Source: Thermococcus sp.
Lineage (GTDB): Archaea > Methanobacteriota_B > Thermococci > Thermococcales > Thermococcaceae
NCBI RefSeq assembly: GCF_027023865.1
Contig: NZ_JALVUC010000019.1
Span: 108,486 to 172,485, forward strand
DNA length: 64,000 nucleotides
Direction of reading: 5' to 3'
Part shown: positions 54,074 through 63,419 of the stretch, one piece after another
Position numbering within the stretch: position 1 is the first letter of the stretch
How the letters are laid out: each line of letters begins with the position of its first letter
Made by a program: the position numbers and the translations under genes
Notes under the pieces: model-generated
What the model saw: the letters and a program-made list of their open reading frames with translations, nothing else
Database searches by the model: none
Told to the model about the DNA's origin: nothing

Positions 54074-55105
54074 ATGAGGATTCTCATGGTTGGACACTAC
54101 CCCCCGCACAGAGGGGGCGTTGCAAATCACCTTGATAGCCTTGTGAGGGAGCTCAGGAGGAGGCATGAGGTTCACGTCCTGACCTACGGGCCTATCAAAC
54201 CGAGGGGCTTCGAGAGGGAACTCGTTCATCAGGTTCGCGTCCCCCCTGTTTACGGCCTCAGGGGGACAAGCTTCGCGTTCTTGGGTTCAAGAGAGATAGT
54301 AAAACTACACCACGAGTTCAACTTTGACCTCATCCACACCCACTTCGTTGGAACTACTAGTTTCACGGGCGTTCTTGCAAAGGAAAGAACAGGACTACCG
54401 CTCGTCGTCACGGCTCATGGGAGTGACCTTGAGCATACCGCAAAGCTAACCTTGGGGAGGGTCTACGTCAAAAAGAGCCTGAGTGAGGCGGATGCCGTTA
54501 TAACAGTCAGCCACTGGCTAGCGAAGAAAGTGATGTCTCTGGGAGCGAGCGCGGTTAGGGTGATACCAAACGGCGTGAGGGAACTCGAAGAGGTTGATTC
54601 CGGAAAACGGGAGGTGATAACATTTATCGGTGCCCTCAGGAACTACAAGAGTCCGGAAACCTTCATCGAGCTTGCAAAGCGCTTTCCCGAGCGGAAGTTC
54701 ATAGTGGCCGGAGATGGACCGCTTAGGGAAAGGCTGGAGAGGAGCGCGCCGCCAAACGTCCGCTTCCTTGGATACCGGGGTGATGTGGAGAGTATCCTCT
54801 CACAAAGCGCCCTTCTTGTTCTTCCATCAAGGAGAGAGGGCTTTGGCCTCGTAATCCTTGAGGCGAACTCGCTAGGTGTTCCCGCCGTGGGAAGAAGGGT
54901 GAGCGCGATACCCGAGCTTATCAGAGAGGGCAAGAACGGGTTAACCTTTAAGAGCTTTGAGGAACTAGTGGAGGCAGTAAGAACCCTCCTGAAGCCAAAA
55001 GAAAACAGAAAAAGCGGAAAAATCGGAAGAAGAGTCGCCTCCACATATTCTTGGGAAGATGTCGCGGAAGAAGTTGAGAGGGTATACCTCTCGGTCCTGG
55101 AATAG
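54074..55105 (+). CDS. Glycosyltransferase family 4 enzyme
   Basis: A 343-residue GT-B glycosyltransferase. It has the N-terminal MVGHYPPHRGGVANH, THFVGTTSF, VTAHGSDLE and the C-terminal donor-site motif PSRREGFGLVILEANSLGVPAVG (E..FG..LE) of GT4. It could act in surface polysaccharide or lipid glycosylation; sugars unknown. The start ATG 54074 follows CCGGTGAAA; GTG 54068 overlaps the ribosome site. Confidence 0.88.
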   Translation: MRILMVGHYPPHRGGVANHLDSLVRELRRRHEVHVLTYGPIKPRGFERELVHQVRVPPVYGLRGTSFAFLGSREIVKLHHEFNFDLIHTHFVGTTSFTGVLAKERTGLPLVVTAHGSDLEHTAKLTLGRVYVKKSLSEADAVITVSHWLAKKVMSLGASAVRVIPNGVRELEEVDSGKREVITFIGALRNYKSPETFIELAKRFPERKFIVAGDGPLRERLERSAPPNVRFLGYRGDVESILSQSALLVLPSRREGFGLVILEANSLGVPAVGRRVSAIPELIREGKNGLTFKSFEELVEAVRTLLKPKENRKSGKIGRRVASTYSWEDVAEEVERVYLSVLE

Positions 55106-55144
55106 TTTTTTTAACCGCTTTTCAGAGCTATCTCCGGTGAGAGC

Positions 55145-56164
55145 ATGACGATAGTAATAAACATGCGCGACGGGTTGGACGAGATGAAGATTAGCGTGGC
55201 GGCGAAGCTCATACTCGATGGAAAGCTCGTCGCCTTTCCGACCGAAACTGTTTACGGCCTCGGAGCCGATGCACTCAACGGGGAAGCCGTTAAGAGGATA
55301 TTCGAGGCGAAGGGGAGGCCCGCAGACAACCCACTCATAATCCACATAGCCGATTTCAGCGACCTCAAGATACTCGCTAGGGAAATCCCAAAGGAGGCGA
55401 AGCTTTTAGCGGAAAAGTTCTGGCCCGGGCCGCTCACGATGGTTCTCCCGAGGAGGGAAGAGGTCCCCCACGTCACCACCGGTGGATTGGATACCGTTGC
55501 AGTTAGAATGCCCGCTCACCCCATAGCACTCGCCCTTATAAGGGCCAGCACCATGATAGCCGCCCCCTCAGCCAACATAAGCGGGAAACCCAGCCCAACC
55601 CTCGCGGAGCACGTTGTTGACGACTTCTACGGCAGGATCGAAGCCATAATAGACGGTGGAGAGACGAAGGTGGGTGTTGAGTCGACGGTGCTGGATTTGA
55701 CCTCGGAGAGACCGACCCTCCTCAGGCCCGGTGGCCTGCCGCTCGAGGATATAGAAAGGGTCATCGGTGAAGTAGAGATACACCCTGCGGTGAGAGGCAA
55801 GCTCGTCAACGTTGCAAAGGCACCCGGGATGAAGTACAAGCACTACTCTCCGAACGCTCAGGTTGTGGTGGTGGAAGGACCGAGGGAGCGCGTTAGAGCG
55901 GGGATAGCTGAGCTTGTGGAGCAATACCACTCAAAGGGGCTCCACGTTGGAGTTATGGCAACTGAAGAGACGGAAGCAGACGAATTCTTTTACCTGGGAA
56001 ACACCACTGAGGAAGTAGCCAGAAACATCTTCAGGGCACTCAGAGAGCTTGACAAGAGGGGAGTTGATGTCATCATCGCCGAGGGAATTGAGGAGAGGGG
56101 CCTTGGTCTTGCAGTGATGAACAGGCTGAGAAAAGCGGCGGGATACAGGATAGTTCGGGCATAG
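55145..56164 (+). CDS. L-threonylcarbamoyladenylate synthase (Sua5/YrdC)
   Basis: It makes threonylcarbamoyl-AMP from threonine, bicarbonate and ATP for t6A37 in tRNA. The 339-residue protein has the YrdC domain (FPTETVYGLGADA, KGRPADNPLI, PGPLTMVL, SANISGKPSPT) and the C-terminal Sua5 domain after the linker APGMKYKHYSPNA. ATG 55145. With Bud32 at 29057 it supplies two of the t6A genes here. Confidence 0.95.
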   Translation: MTIVINMRDGLDEMKISVAAKLILDGKLVAFPTETVYGLGADALNGEAVKRIFEAKGRPADNPLIIHIADFSDLKILAREIPKEAKLLAEKFWPGPLTMVLPRREEVPHVTTGGLDTVAVRMPAHPIALALIRASTMIAAPSANISGKPSPTLAEHVVDDFYGRIEAIIDGGETKVGVESTVLDLTSERPTLLRPGGLPLEDIERVIGEVEIHPAVRGKLVNVAKAPGMKYKHYSPNAQVVVVEGPRERVRAGIAELVEQYHSKGLHVGVMATEETEADEFFYLGNTTEEVARNIFRALRELDKRGVDVIIAEGIEERGLGLAVMNRLRKAAGYRIVRA

Positions 56165-56229
56165 ACAACGCTTAAATAGTAAGGGAACGAAGATGGCCAA
56201 GAGGGGCTTGAATCACAGGGGTGAGCGGT

Positions 56230-57420
56230 TTGGTCGCGCTGACAGGTTTTGAGGGGCCGGAGGAGCTTGAGGAGCTTGCATTCCAGAAGATAAAGGAAGG
56301 TAAGATAAAGGATGGGTTAAAACTGATTCTTCGGGCGGCTAAAAAGTATGAAGAAATAGGGAAGAGGGAGGACGCCGCAAGACTCTACAAGTATCTAGGC
56401 TTCGTGCTCATCGAGAGGACAGGCTCCCCCGAGAAGGCACGTCCATCCCTCCTAAAGAGCGCATACTTTTACATAGACCTCATCGAGGAGGAGATTGACA
56501 GGCCGGAGGTGGACGTTAACCGCCTCGATGATTTCTGCTTCAGTGTGCTAGAGATATTCCTGGCGGTAAACGATGTCAAAAATCTGAAAAAATACGCCGA
56601 GGAGTTCGCTGCAATATATGAGGATCTCGGCTCCGCCTACGAGGAAGGCGACGATGTAACCATGGCCATCAGGGCTTACGAGTCAGCCTACCACTACAGC
56701 GTTATCATAGATGAAAAGGGGAGAATGCGCGCCATGGCAGAGAAGCTCATCACACTCTACGGTCAGGTGGCAGAGGAAAAGCTCCAGAGGGGGGACATAG
56801 CCGGGGCGGCTGAGGAGTTCTACAGACTCGCGTGGTACATACAGGCCATCTTCGGCTATGACATTCACTTCATGGAGATGATGGACACCGCCGCCAAGAA
56901 CTTCGAGAAGGCCAGCAAGGTCTCTTACTCACAGGGTGACCTTGACGGAACAACAACATACCTCGTCAGGGCCGAGTACTCTTACCTCCTCGCGAAGAAC
57001 ACGAACAGAGCTAAACTCATAGGTATAAACACGGCCAGGATGCTCAACCAGGTTATAGGAACCCATAGGGCTAAGGGAAATGATGAATCAACCGCCGTGA
57101 AGATAATAGAGCTTGCCGAGGCTCTTGTTGGAATAGGTAAAATCGAAGAGGCCCTACGAGCGTACCGAGCGGCACTCGAGACGAAGAGCGATATCAAACT
57201 TCGGGTGAGGTTCAGACTGGCGCTTCTGAAGAGGTACTGTTCTGAAAAAGGGAGTCCGGAACTCCTCCGTGAGGTTCACTCCATCGAATATTACATGAGA
57301 AAAGATAACTATGTACGTGCACTCAACCTCGCGGAAAAGGCAATAGAGAAGAGGAAAGAACTCGCAGAAGTCCTCCAAGGCGTCTACGAGGCAGAGGGCA
57401 TTTACCAAGAAACCCAGTGA
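56230..57420 (+). CDS. TPR/SNAP-like helical-repeat protein
   Basis: A ~396-residue all-helical protein of repeated paired helices (for example EKARPSLLKSAYFYIDLI, VTMAIRAYESAYHYSVI, GTTTYLVRAEYSYLLAK, EEALRAYRAALE). The pattern resembles TPR or SNAP-type scaffolds that bind other proteins. No enzyme motif is visible. The start is uncertain: TTG 56230 is preceded by GGGGTGAGC, GTG 56221 overlaps that site. It is convergent with a small gene of unknown role. Confidence 0.7.
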   Translation: MVALTGFEGPEELEELAFQKIKEGKIKDGLKLILRAAKKYEEIGKREDAARLYKYLGFVLIERTGSPEKARPSLLKSAYFYIDLIEEEIDRPEVDVNRLDDFCFSVLEIFLAVNDVKNLKKYAEEFAAIYEDLGSAYEEGDDVTMAIRAYESAYHYSVIIDEKGRMRAMAEKLITLYGQVAEEKLQRGDIAGAAEEFYRLAWYIQAIFGYDIHFMEMMDTAAKNFEKASKVSYSQGDLDGTTTYLVRAEYSYLLAKNTNRAKLIGINTARMLNQVIGTHRAKGNDESTAVKIIELAEALVGIGKIEEALRAYRAALETKSDIKLRVRFRLALLKRYCSEKGSPELLREVHSIEYYMRKDNYVRALNLAEKAIEKRKELAEVLQGVYEAEGIYQETQ

Positions 57421-57439
57421 GCAAAAGAGAGAACGGACA

Positions 57440-57865
57440 TCAGCCCTCCCTTTTAACTTCAACCCTCGGAATGGGAACGTGGTACGGAAGGCGAAGCTCT
57501 TTAGCGAGGATCATCAAGAGGGGTGCCACCTCACTCGTTATGAAATTGACGACCTCGGCGAAGGTTATGGAGTCGACCTTCTTCTCATCCTCCCAAAGGT
57601 TCAGTATCTCATCTACCTGCTCCTTGTTAGATGGCAGGTAAAGAACTGCACCGTCAATGACACCTTGGGCTATCTTGGGGTTATATTCGATCTCGTAACT
57701 GAAGATGACCTCGACCCCGTTTATCTTGCCCGTTGGTGTCCTCATCTCACCCAGTCTAACTTCCTGTATAGTGGGTGAAAGTCTGACCTCAATCTGACCC
57801 GATGGAACGAAGGGAGAGGTCTTCTTAAGCTCCACCCTTGAGATGTTGAACCCAAGCACCGGCAT
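57440..57865 (-). CDS. Conserved small protein of unknown function
   Basis: A 141-residue protein. The N-terminus MPVLGFNISRVELKK leads into several beta strands (GQIEVRLSPTIQEVRLG, VEVIFSYEIEYNPKIA, GAVLYLP) and a long C-terminal helix (AEVVNFITSEVAPLLMILAKEL). The strand-rich start and C-terminal helix resemble SecB-type chaperones, but this is only a topological hint. ATG 57865 follows GGTGGTGATAGGA. It lies tail to tail with the helical-repeat gene. Confidence 0.65.
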   Translation of the reverse strand: MPVLGFNISRVELKKTSPFVPSGQIEVRLSPTIQEVRLGEMRTPTGKINGVEVIFSYEIEYNPKIAQGVIDGAVLYLPSNKEQVDEILNLWEDEKKVDSITFAEVVNFITSEVAPLLMILAKELRLPYHVPIPRVEVKREG

Positions 57866-57944
57866 TCCTATCACCACCTCCACTAACCAGCGCCACGTAT
57901 AAAACTATCGGTAGGGCTTTAAGATTTCCGGCGAGGTTTCACCG

Positions 57945-58649
57945 ATGGTGAGAGAAAAGACCGTTAGGATATGGGATGATAGGGAAGTCGTTTATACTCC
58001 AAGAAGATGGCGCTACCTCCGGGAGAAGCGCGAGAAAGCGCTCAGGATAATGGAGCGTTTGACCCAATTCGATCCAATCCTCTACGGCAGCGTCGCGCGA
58101 GGGGACGTCAGGAAGGACAGCGATGTGGACATATTCATCCCGGTGAAGGCCCCGAGCTACCTCATTGAGTTGGCTTTAGAGGATCTCACACGGCGAAGAA
58201 AGATCGTCATGGCAACGCCCTGGCACCTCATCAAGGGCGTCATCGAGATAGACGAGGAGACGACGGTTACCTTCCCGCTGATCGACCCCACTGACAGGGA
58301 GCTAGAGTTCTATCGCTGGGGAGGGGCAATAGATCTGAGGGGCATCAAAACCAGCGAACGCGTTCCAGGCGTCAATAAAAAGCTCATCCTCCTTTTCCCA
58401 ACGGAAAAAGGGCACGTCGAGCGCGAGGTCGTTGGGAGGGAGAGCGAAGTCGCGAAAATCCTTGGGGTTAGTGTTGATATCGTCACCGAGCGCGTTCACG
58501 TCCTAACAAGGAGAGACAAGATCGGAAGGACTGGGATATACATAAACGAGGAGGTTCCTGACTGGATGAGCTTTGAAGAGGCTCTAAAGACCATAGCCGA
58601 CCGCGACCCAAACGTGAGAAGGAAGGTTAAGGAGGGGGGAGGGGTTTAG
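57945..58649 (+). CDS. Pol-beta-type nucleotidyltransferase domain protein
   Basis: A 234-residue protein with the nucleotidyltransferase motif GSVARGDVRKDSDVDIFI (GS 48-49; Asp 60 and Asp 62). After this catalytic half there is a C-terminal domain with a helix-turn-helix-like segment (VAKILGVSVDIVTERVHVL) of uncertain role. It is longer than MNT antitoxins, so it is probably a free-standing enzyme or regulator. ATG 57945 follows GTTTCACCG. It is convergent with the nuclease-like gene, 61 bp apart. Confidence 0.8.
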   Translation: MVREKTVRIWDDREVVYTPRRWRYLREKREKALRIMERLTQFDPILYGSVARGDVRKDSDVDIFIPVKAPSYLIELALEDLTRRRKIVMATPWHLIKGVIEIDEETTVTFPLIDPTDRELEFYRWGGAIDLRGIKTSERVPGVNKKLILLFPTEKGHVEREVVGRESEVAKILGVSVDIVTERVHVLTRRDKIGRTGIYINEEVPDWMSFEEALKTIADRDPNVRRKVKEGGGV

Positions 58650-58710
58650 AAACCGTTAAAATAAACAAGATGAAGAAGGGGTAGTGCAAATCAGGAACCA
58701 CCTAACACCA

Positions 58711-60195
58711 TCATCCCCTCGAGTTGAAATAATCCGATATTGTCGCGAGACTGAACTTGAGATAATCCTCGAAACCCTTCATGTCCAGTATTATGAATGG
58801 CGCTTTCTCCGGGTCAGTTATCAATCTCGATGTGATACCACGCCTATTCATGTCCGCGAGTACTTCCGCTACCGCACTTTCATTCAACTCCAGCTTTTGT
58901 AGAAGCTCCTCATATTCCCTCCTGGCAACACCCGCTGTGAGTATCGTGTAGAGTACACCAAACTTCTGTGCATAATACCCCAAGTTGGCCGGGCGCTTTG
59001 TCTTTGTTACGAGATACTGAAAGACCTCTATTGGAGCCTTGAGAACATCATATATTGGCTCAGCACGGGAATTTCTTTCCGTGTCCTGGATCGTCAGACC
59101 ATACCTTTCAAGTTCGCTGAAAAATCTGAGAGCATCATCTCTCAACGCTGTTTTCACGAGGAAGTTCGAGAACATTGGAATGGTCGGATGCTCAGAAAGC
59201 TCCATGTAGTCCAGGTCGAAATAGCTATATCTCCCGAGTACTCTTACATTCTTTACCGCCTTGAGTATTGGGTCCTCCTTTTTGGCATATCTACCGCCTG
59301 TTATTGGTGTGTACTCGTATTCTTTGAGAACGACCTCAAGCGAGAAGTGGTTCGGTGTATACCAAAGCGACCCGTAAAGTATTATCCACAGCTTATCGCC
59401 GTATTCTCTGGCGAGTTCCTCAAGCTCCGCCTTGTGCTCTCTGAGACGTTTGAGAATAAGCTCGTGCCCAGCTTTCAGTCCCCTTTCGCTTGGGCTTGCA
59501 AAAGCTTTCCTAGCGTACCCTGTCCCTTTTCTCGAGATATTCACCAAATTGAGTCGTTGGAGGATAGATAGAACCTGTGGTTTTATGTTCACGCTCTCGT
59601 ACTCATTTGGGGCCGTTGGTCCGGTCATTGGGTTGTAATGGACGCGGACTTCTACGGGGAGATCCCTTGAGATATAAACCATTCCAAGTGCGTTCAAGAC
59701 CTCATCAGCAAAGTTTTCAAGACCGTACTCCTCAAGCTCTTCAATTATACGGTTGATTTCTCTCTCCGAGGCACCGACAAAAACCTCCGGTGGTTTTTCT
59801 TCCTTTGTCCTGGAAGAGTAGGGATAATCCGGTGGTACACCAAGGTCTCTCCGAAGTTCGTGTTCAAAAGAGTCTATGTCAAGTACTTTTATCCTCTTTC
59901 CATCGACTACAACCTCATCAACCTTTTTTGAGTGTCTCAGGACGATGATATATCTGTAATCGTAGTTGTTCATAGCCAGTTTTTTTGCATCTCTGGCCAC
60001 ATCACCAGTGTCCACGATCTCAACGCCGATAGTTGTGTTTCCTTTCCTTCCCACGACATCGGCCCGGCCCCAACCACCCTCTGGTATGCGGGCTGGTGCT
60101 TCAGAACTTGCGGTAAATCCGTAGAAACGAAGTAGGTTTACTACGCTCTCTTTTACAACATCGTGCCACGTTTTTCCGGCACTTTCAGGATTCAT
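58711..60195 (-). CDS. Restriction-endonuclease-like protein with helical/winged-helix C-terminus
   Basis: A 494-residue protein of unknown system. Residues 1-125 form a PD-(D/E)xK-like fold: an N-terminal helix with Glu 16, GWGRADVV (Asp 46), GVEIV (Glu 59), with a nearby lysine pair (71-72). The usual ExK is ExV, so the lysine may have migrated. Residues ~150-500 are helical with winged-helix-like stretches (QVLSILQRLNLVNISRKG; EVLADMNRRGITSR) and a middle beta-rich piece. ATG 60195 follows CCGGTGACC; TATA-like ATTATATCC lies at about 60225-60233. It is AT-richer than its neighbours and flanked by a VapC scar, which fits acquisition. Likely target DNA or RNA is unknown. Confidence 0.65.
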   Translation of the reverse strand: MNPESAGKTWHDVVKESVVNLLRFYGFTASSEAPARIPEGGWGRADVVGRKGNTTIGVEIVDTGDVARDAKKLAMNNYDYRYIIVLRHSKKVDEVVVDGKRIKVLDIDSFEHELRRDLGVPPDYPYSSRTKEEKPPEVFVGASEREINRIIEELEEYGLENFADEVLNALGMVYISRDLPVEVRVHYNPMTGPTAPNEYESVNIKPQVLSILQRLNLVNISRKGTGYARKAFASPSERGLKAGHELILKRLREHKAELEELAREYGDKLWIILYGSLWYTPNHFSLEVVLKEYEYTPITGGRYAKKEDPILKAVKNVRVLGRYSYFDLDYMELSEHPTIPMFSNFLVKTALRDDALRFFSELERYGLTIQDTERNSRAEPIYDVLKAPIEVFQYLVTKTKRPANLGYYAQKFGVLYTILTAGVARREYEELLQKLELNESAVAEVLADMNRRGITSRLITDPEKAPFIILDMKGFEDYLKFSLATISDYFNSRG

Positions 60196-60364
60196 GATAG
60201 GTCACCGGTCTACTTTTCTTTCCTGGTGGATATAATCTTTTCCGTTGCCAGATATTGTTCAGAATTTTTTTATCCAGCAGGCTATGGTTTTATCTCACCT
60301 TTTTGCCTTATCATATCCCAAGTAAAAGGCCGGAAAACAGATTGAGCGCTCTATGTGCTTATGA

Positions 60365-60517
60365 AGGAATAATATCCCTCTTGAGAAGATCGTGTTTCTG
60401 GGGGTAAACGAGTTCGTGTTTGAGGAGACAAAGAGAATACTGGATGAACACGGCCTCCTGCCGAACGACGCCATTATACTCGCGACTGCAGATTTTTCAG
60501 ATGCTCTGCACTCATAA
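60365..60517 (+). pseudogene. C-terminal scrap of a VapC-type PIN toxin
   Basis: An open stretch reads EFVFEETKRILDEHGLLPND then AIILATADF, the last PIN-domain motif (GLLPNDAxIxATA), and stops soon after. There is no upstream part, no antitoxin and no start codon, so it is a remnant. The rest of the 423-bp gap (60196-60364, 60518-60618) contains only the promoter region of the nuclease-like gene and AT-rich sequence. Confidence 0.7.
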
Positions 60518-60618
60518 TGCTCAATTCAGATTTTATCGAGACATGCGAGAAGAAGACATCAAACCAATAACATCTCCCAGGACTCTCAAGAATGAACTTA
60601 AAAGAAAGGGGAATAAAC

Positions 60619-61986
60619 TCAGTCCTGGCAACAGCGTTCCTTCATATTGGCAGGCAGTATCTCCTTGAAGCCCGTGTACTTCCACAGAGCCTTCGGGAGC
60701 TTCACGATGCCCTCTTCCGTCTGGTGGTTCTCGAGGATGGCAACTATCGCCCTCGAAGTTGCTATCGCCGTCGAATTGAGCGTGTGGAGGAACTTCGGCT
60801 TCTCGTGAGTCTTGTCGCGGTAGCGGATGTTAAGCCTTCTTGCTTGCCAGTCGGTGCAGTTACTCGCTGAAACAACCTCGCGGAACTTGCCCTGGCCCGC
60901 CATCCATGCCTCGATGTCGTACTTCTTTGCCGCAACGTAGCCTAAATCGCCGGTGCAGATATTGACAACGCGATAGGGTATCTCCAGGGCCTGGAATATC
61001 TCTTCCGCGTTCTGAAGGAGCCTTTCGTGCCACTCCCAGCTCTCCTCCGGGCGGGAGTAGACGAACTGTTCGACCTTGTGGAACTGGTGGACGCGGAAAA
61101 TTCCCTTCGTGTCCTTTCCTGCCGTTCCCGCTTCCTTCCTGAAGCACGGTGAAACGCCGACATATAGAAGTGGTAAATCCCTGCCCTCTATTATTTCGTT
61201 GGCGTGAAGGCCGGCGAGTGGGTGCTCTGCCGTCGGGATGAGGTAGAGATCCTCCCCCTCGACCTTGTAGATGACGTCTTCGAAGTCGTCAAAGCTGGTA
61301 ACGCCTTCCTCAACAAAGCGGTGGACCATGTAGGGTGGAATAACCGGAGTAAATCCCTTTTCAATGAGCTTATCGAGGGCAAAGCGGATTAAAGCGAGGT
61401 CAAGGAGGACAAGCTCGTTCATGAGGTAGTAAAAGCGCGCGCCGCTGACCTTAGCGGCCCTCTCGAGGTCTGCTCCGCCGAGAAGTTCGAGCATGTCAAC
61501 GTGGAGCTTCGGCCTCCAGCTCAGAAGCTCGTAGTCCATCTTTCCTAGGCTCTGCTCTTTGAAGCTCTCAAGGAAGCCCTCCCAAACGTGAGCCTTGCCC
61601 CAGAACTTTATCGGGACGTTCTCCGTGTCGTCTTTTCCAACGGGGACGGTCTCATGGGTTATGTTGGGCAAACGCCAGAGGTAGTAGTCAATTTTTTCCC
61701 TAAGTTCATCGACTTCCTTTTCGAGGGTCTCGATCTGCCCCACTATCTCATTGCTTTTGGCCAGGAGATCCTCTATCGGCTCCCCAGCCTTCTTACGCTT
61801 GCCTATCTGAACGGCAAGCTGGTTGCGTTCCTTTCGAAGGGCGTTTATCTTCCTGAGGTTCTCGCGCCACTCCCTGTCGAGTTTGAGGATTTCATCTATC
61901 CAGGCGAGCTTATCGGTTTCGCCACGCTTGATGAGGTCATTCCTGACAACTTCGGGGTTTTCACGGATGAGCTTTATGTCCAGCAT
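60619..61986 (-). CDS. serS: Seryl-tRNA synthetase
   Basis: It charges tRNA-Ser. The 455-residue protein is the common (bacterial/eukaryal-like) SerRS: an N-terminal coiled-coil arm (residues ~30-100, LREKIDYYLWRLPN at its end), class II motif 1 near residues 190-215, motif 2 SPCFRKEAGTAGKDTKGIFRVH and motif 3 with SRAIVAILENHQTEEG. ATG 61986 follows GGTGAGAGCG. It lies alone between the VapC scar and the second MoeA. Confidence 0.97.
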   Translation of the reverse strand: MLDIKLIRENPEVVRNDLIKRGETDKLAWIDEILKLDREWRENLRKINALRKERNQLAVQIGKRKKAGEPIEDLLAKSNEIVGQIETLEKEVDELREKIDYYLWRLPNITHETVPVGKDDTENVPIKFWGKAHVWEGFLESFKEQSLGKMDYELLSWRPKLHVDMLELLGGADLERAAKVSGARFYYLMNELVLLDLALIRFALDKLIEKGFTPVIPPYMVHRFVEEGVTSFDDFEDVIYKVEGEDLYLIPTAEHPLAGLHANEIIEGRDLPLLYVGVSPCFRKEAGTAGKDTKGIFRVHQFHKVEQFVYSRPEESWEWHERLLQNAEEIFQALEIPYRVVNICTGDLGYVAAKKYDIEAWMAGQGKFREVVSASNCTDWQARRLNIRYRDKTHEKPKFLHTLNSTAIATSRAIVAILENHQTEEGIVKLPKALWKYTGFKEILPANMKERCCQD

Positions 61987-62040
61987 CGCTCTCACCTGGG
62001 GGAAGAAGGGGAAGAACTTTAAAAAAGGTTTTGATGGCTT

Positions 62041-63243
62041 TCAGCCGAAGAAAGTAACCTCAACCTCCTCCCCTGCTTCGAGTATCTCCACATTTTCAGG
62101 AACCTCTATGAAGCCGTCGGCATCGACGAAGCTGGTAACAGCCCCACTACCCTTGAGTATCGGCACCGCGTTATCTCCCTCTATCCTGACCGGTAGGAAC
62201 TGCCTCCTACCCTTGACGGAGAAAACCTTGTGGGCGAGCCTCTTCCTGACCTTCCTGACCTCGCTCTCCCTGCCAATTAGCTTCCTGAGGAGCGGTGCAA
62301 CAAGGAGCGTGAAGTTGGTGAGGCAGCTCGTTGGATAACCGGGAAGACCAAGGACGGGCTTTCCATCGATGAGGCCTATAACCGTCGGCTTTCCTGGCTG
62401 TATTGCTATACCGTGTATCTTGACCTCACCAAGCTCTTCAACGATGGAGTTCGTGAGGTCTCTCACCCCTCCACTCGCGCCCCCGCTGAGTATAACGATA
62501 TCGCAACGTTCCAAACCCTTCTCGATGAGGGTCTTAAGGCTCTTGCGGTCATCCCTTGCTACTCCAAGGAAAACCGCCTCCCCCCCAAGCTCCCTCACCG
62601 CGTCTGTTACCGCCCTTCCGTTTATGTCGTAGATTTTACCGGGGGCTAGTTCCCTGCCCGGAAGAACGACCTCACTACCTGTGCTTATCACTGCCACCCT
62701 CGGCCTTCTGAAGACGGGGACTTCCAAGATGCCCACCGCCGAGAGGAGAGCAGTCTCCTTGAAGCTCAGCCGCGTGCCCTTTCTGAGGAGGAGTTTACCC
62801 TTTGGAATGTCCACACCTGCCTTCATGACGTCCATAGCAGGGTATGCAGGCTTGAAAACTAAAATCTCATCCCCTCTCCTCTCGACGTCCTCGAACTGGA
62901 TCACCGCGTCGGTTCCCTCTGGAAGGGGAGCACCTGTGGAGATGTAAACTGCTTCATCCTTCTCGGGCTTCACATCGAGGGAATCGCCTGCATGAACCTC
63001 ACCGATAACCTTCAGCCTTACCGGATCACTCTCGCTCGCCATGAAGGTATCCTCCGCCCTAACGGCGTAGCCGTCGACGGTTGCCCTATCAAAGGGCGGA
63101 ACATCGATTGGGGAAACAATGTCCTCAGCCAGGACCCTGCCGAGTGTCTCCCCAAGCGGAACCTTCTCGACCTTTGGCTCGAGAGGAAATGAGTTTATCG
63201 TCTCAAGCGCCTTCTCAAGTGGTACAACCTTAAGGAATGCCAT
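62041..63243 (-). CDS. moeA: Molybdopterin molybdenumtransferase MoeA (copy 2)
   Basis: A 400-residue MoeA with all family motifs: DVPPFDRATVDGYAVRAED, GAPLPEGTDAVIQFED, STGSEVV, YDINGRAV, SGGASGGVRD, PGKPTVIG and GLPGYPTSCLTNFTLL. It resembles the canonical MoeA more closely than copy 1 at 11979. The metal it inserts (molybdenum or tungsten) is not decidable. ATG 63243 follows GGGTGATGGC. It is convergent with nothing; the TnpB gene lies across the upstream gap. Confidence 0.95.
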   Translation of the reverse strand: MAFLKVVPLEKALETINSFPLEPKVEKVPLGETLGRVLAEDIVSPIDVPPFDRATVDGYAVRAEDTFMASESDPVRLKVIGEVHAGDSLDVKPEKDEAVYISTGAPLPEGTDAVIQFEDVERRGDEILVFKPAYPAMDVMKAGVDIPKGKLLLRKGTRLSFKETALLSAVGILEVPVFRRPRVAVISTGSEVVLPGRELAPGKIYDINGRAVTDAVRELGGEAVFLGVARDDRKSLKTLIEKGLERCDIVILSGGASGGVRDLTNSIVEELGEVKIHGIAIQPGKPTVIGLIDGKPVLGLPGYPTSCLTNFTLLVAPLLRKLIGRESEVRKVRKRLAHKVFSVKGRRQFLPVRIEGDNAVPILKGSGAVTSFVDADGFIEVPENVEILEAGEEVEVTFFG

Positions 63244-63419
63244 GCCATCACCCTAAGAGAGAGGGATAGTTCTCTATAAATGGGTTGCGTAAGCAGGAGT
63301 GTTTACTTCTTTCTTCTGAAAGCCTTGTCCTTTAGGGCGGGGATGCAAGGGTTCTAAAACCAGCCCGCAAACAGGAAAGCAAACCATTTTAAAACCTAAG
63401 AACCATACCATACTTTGAG

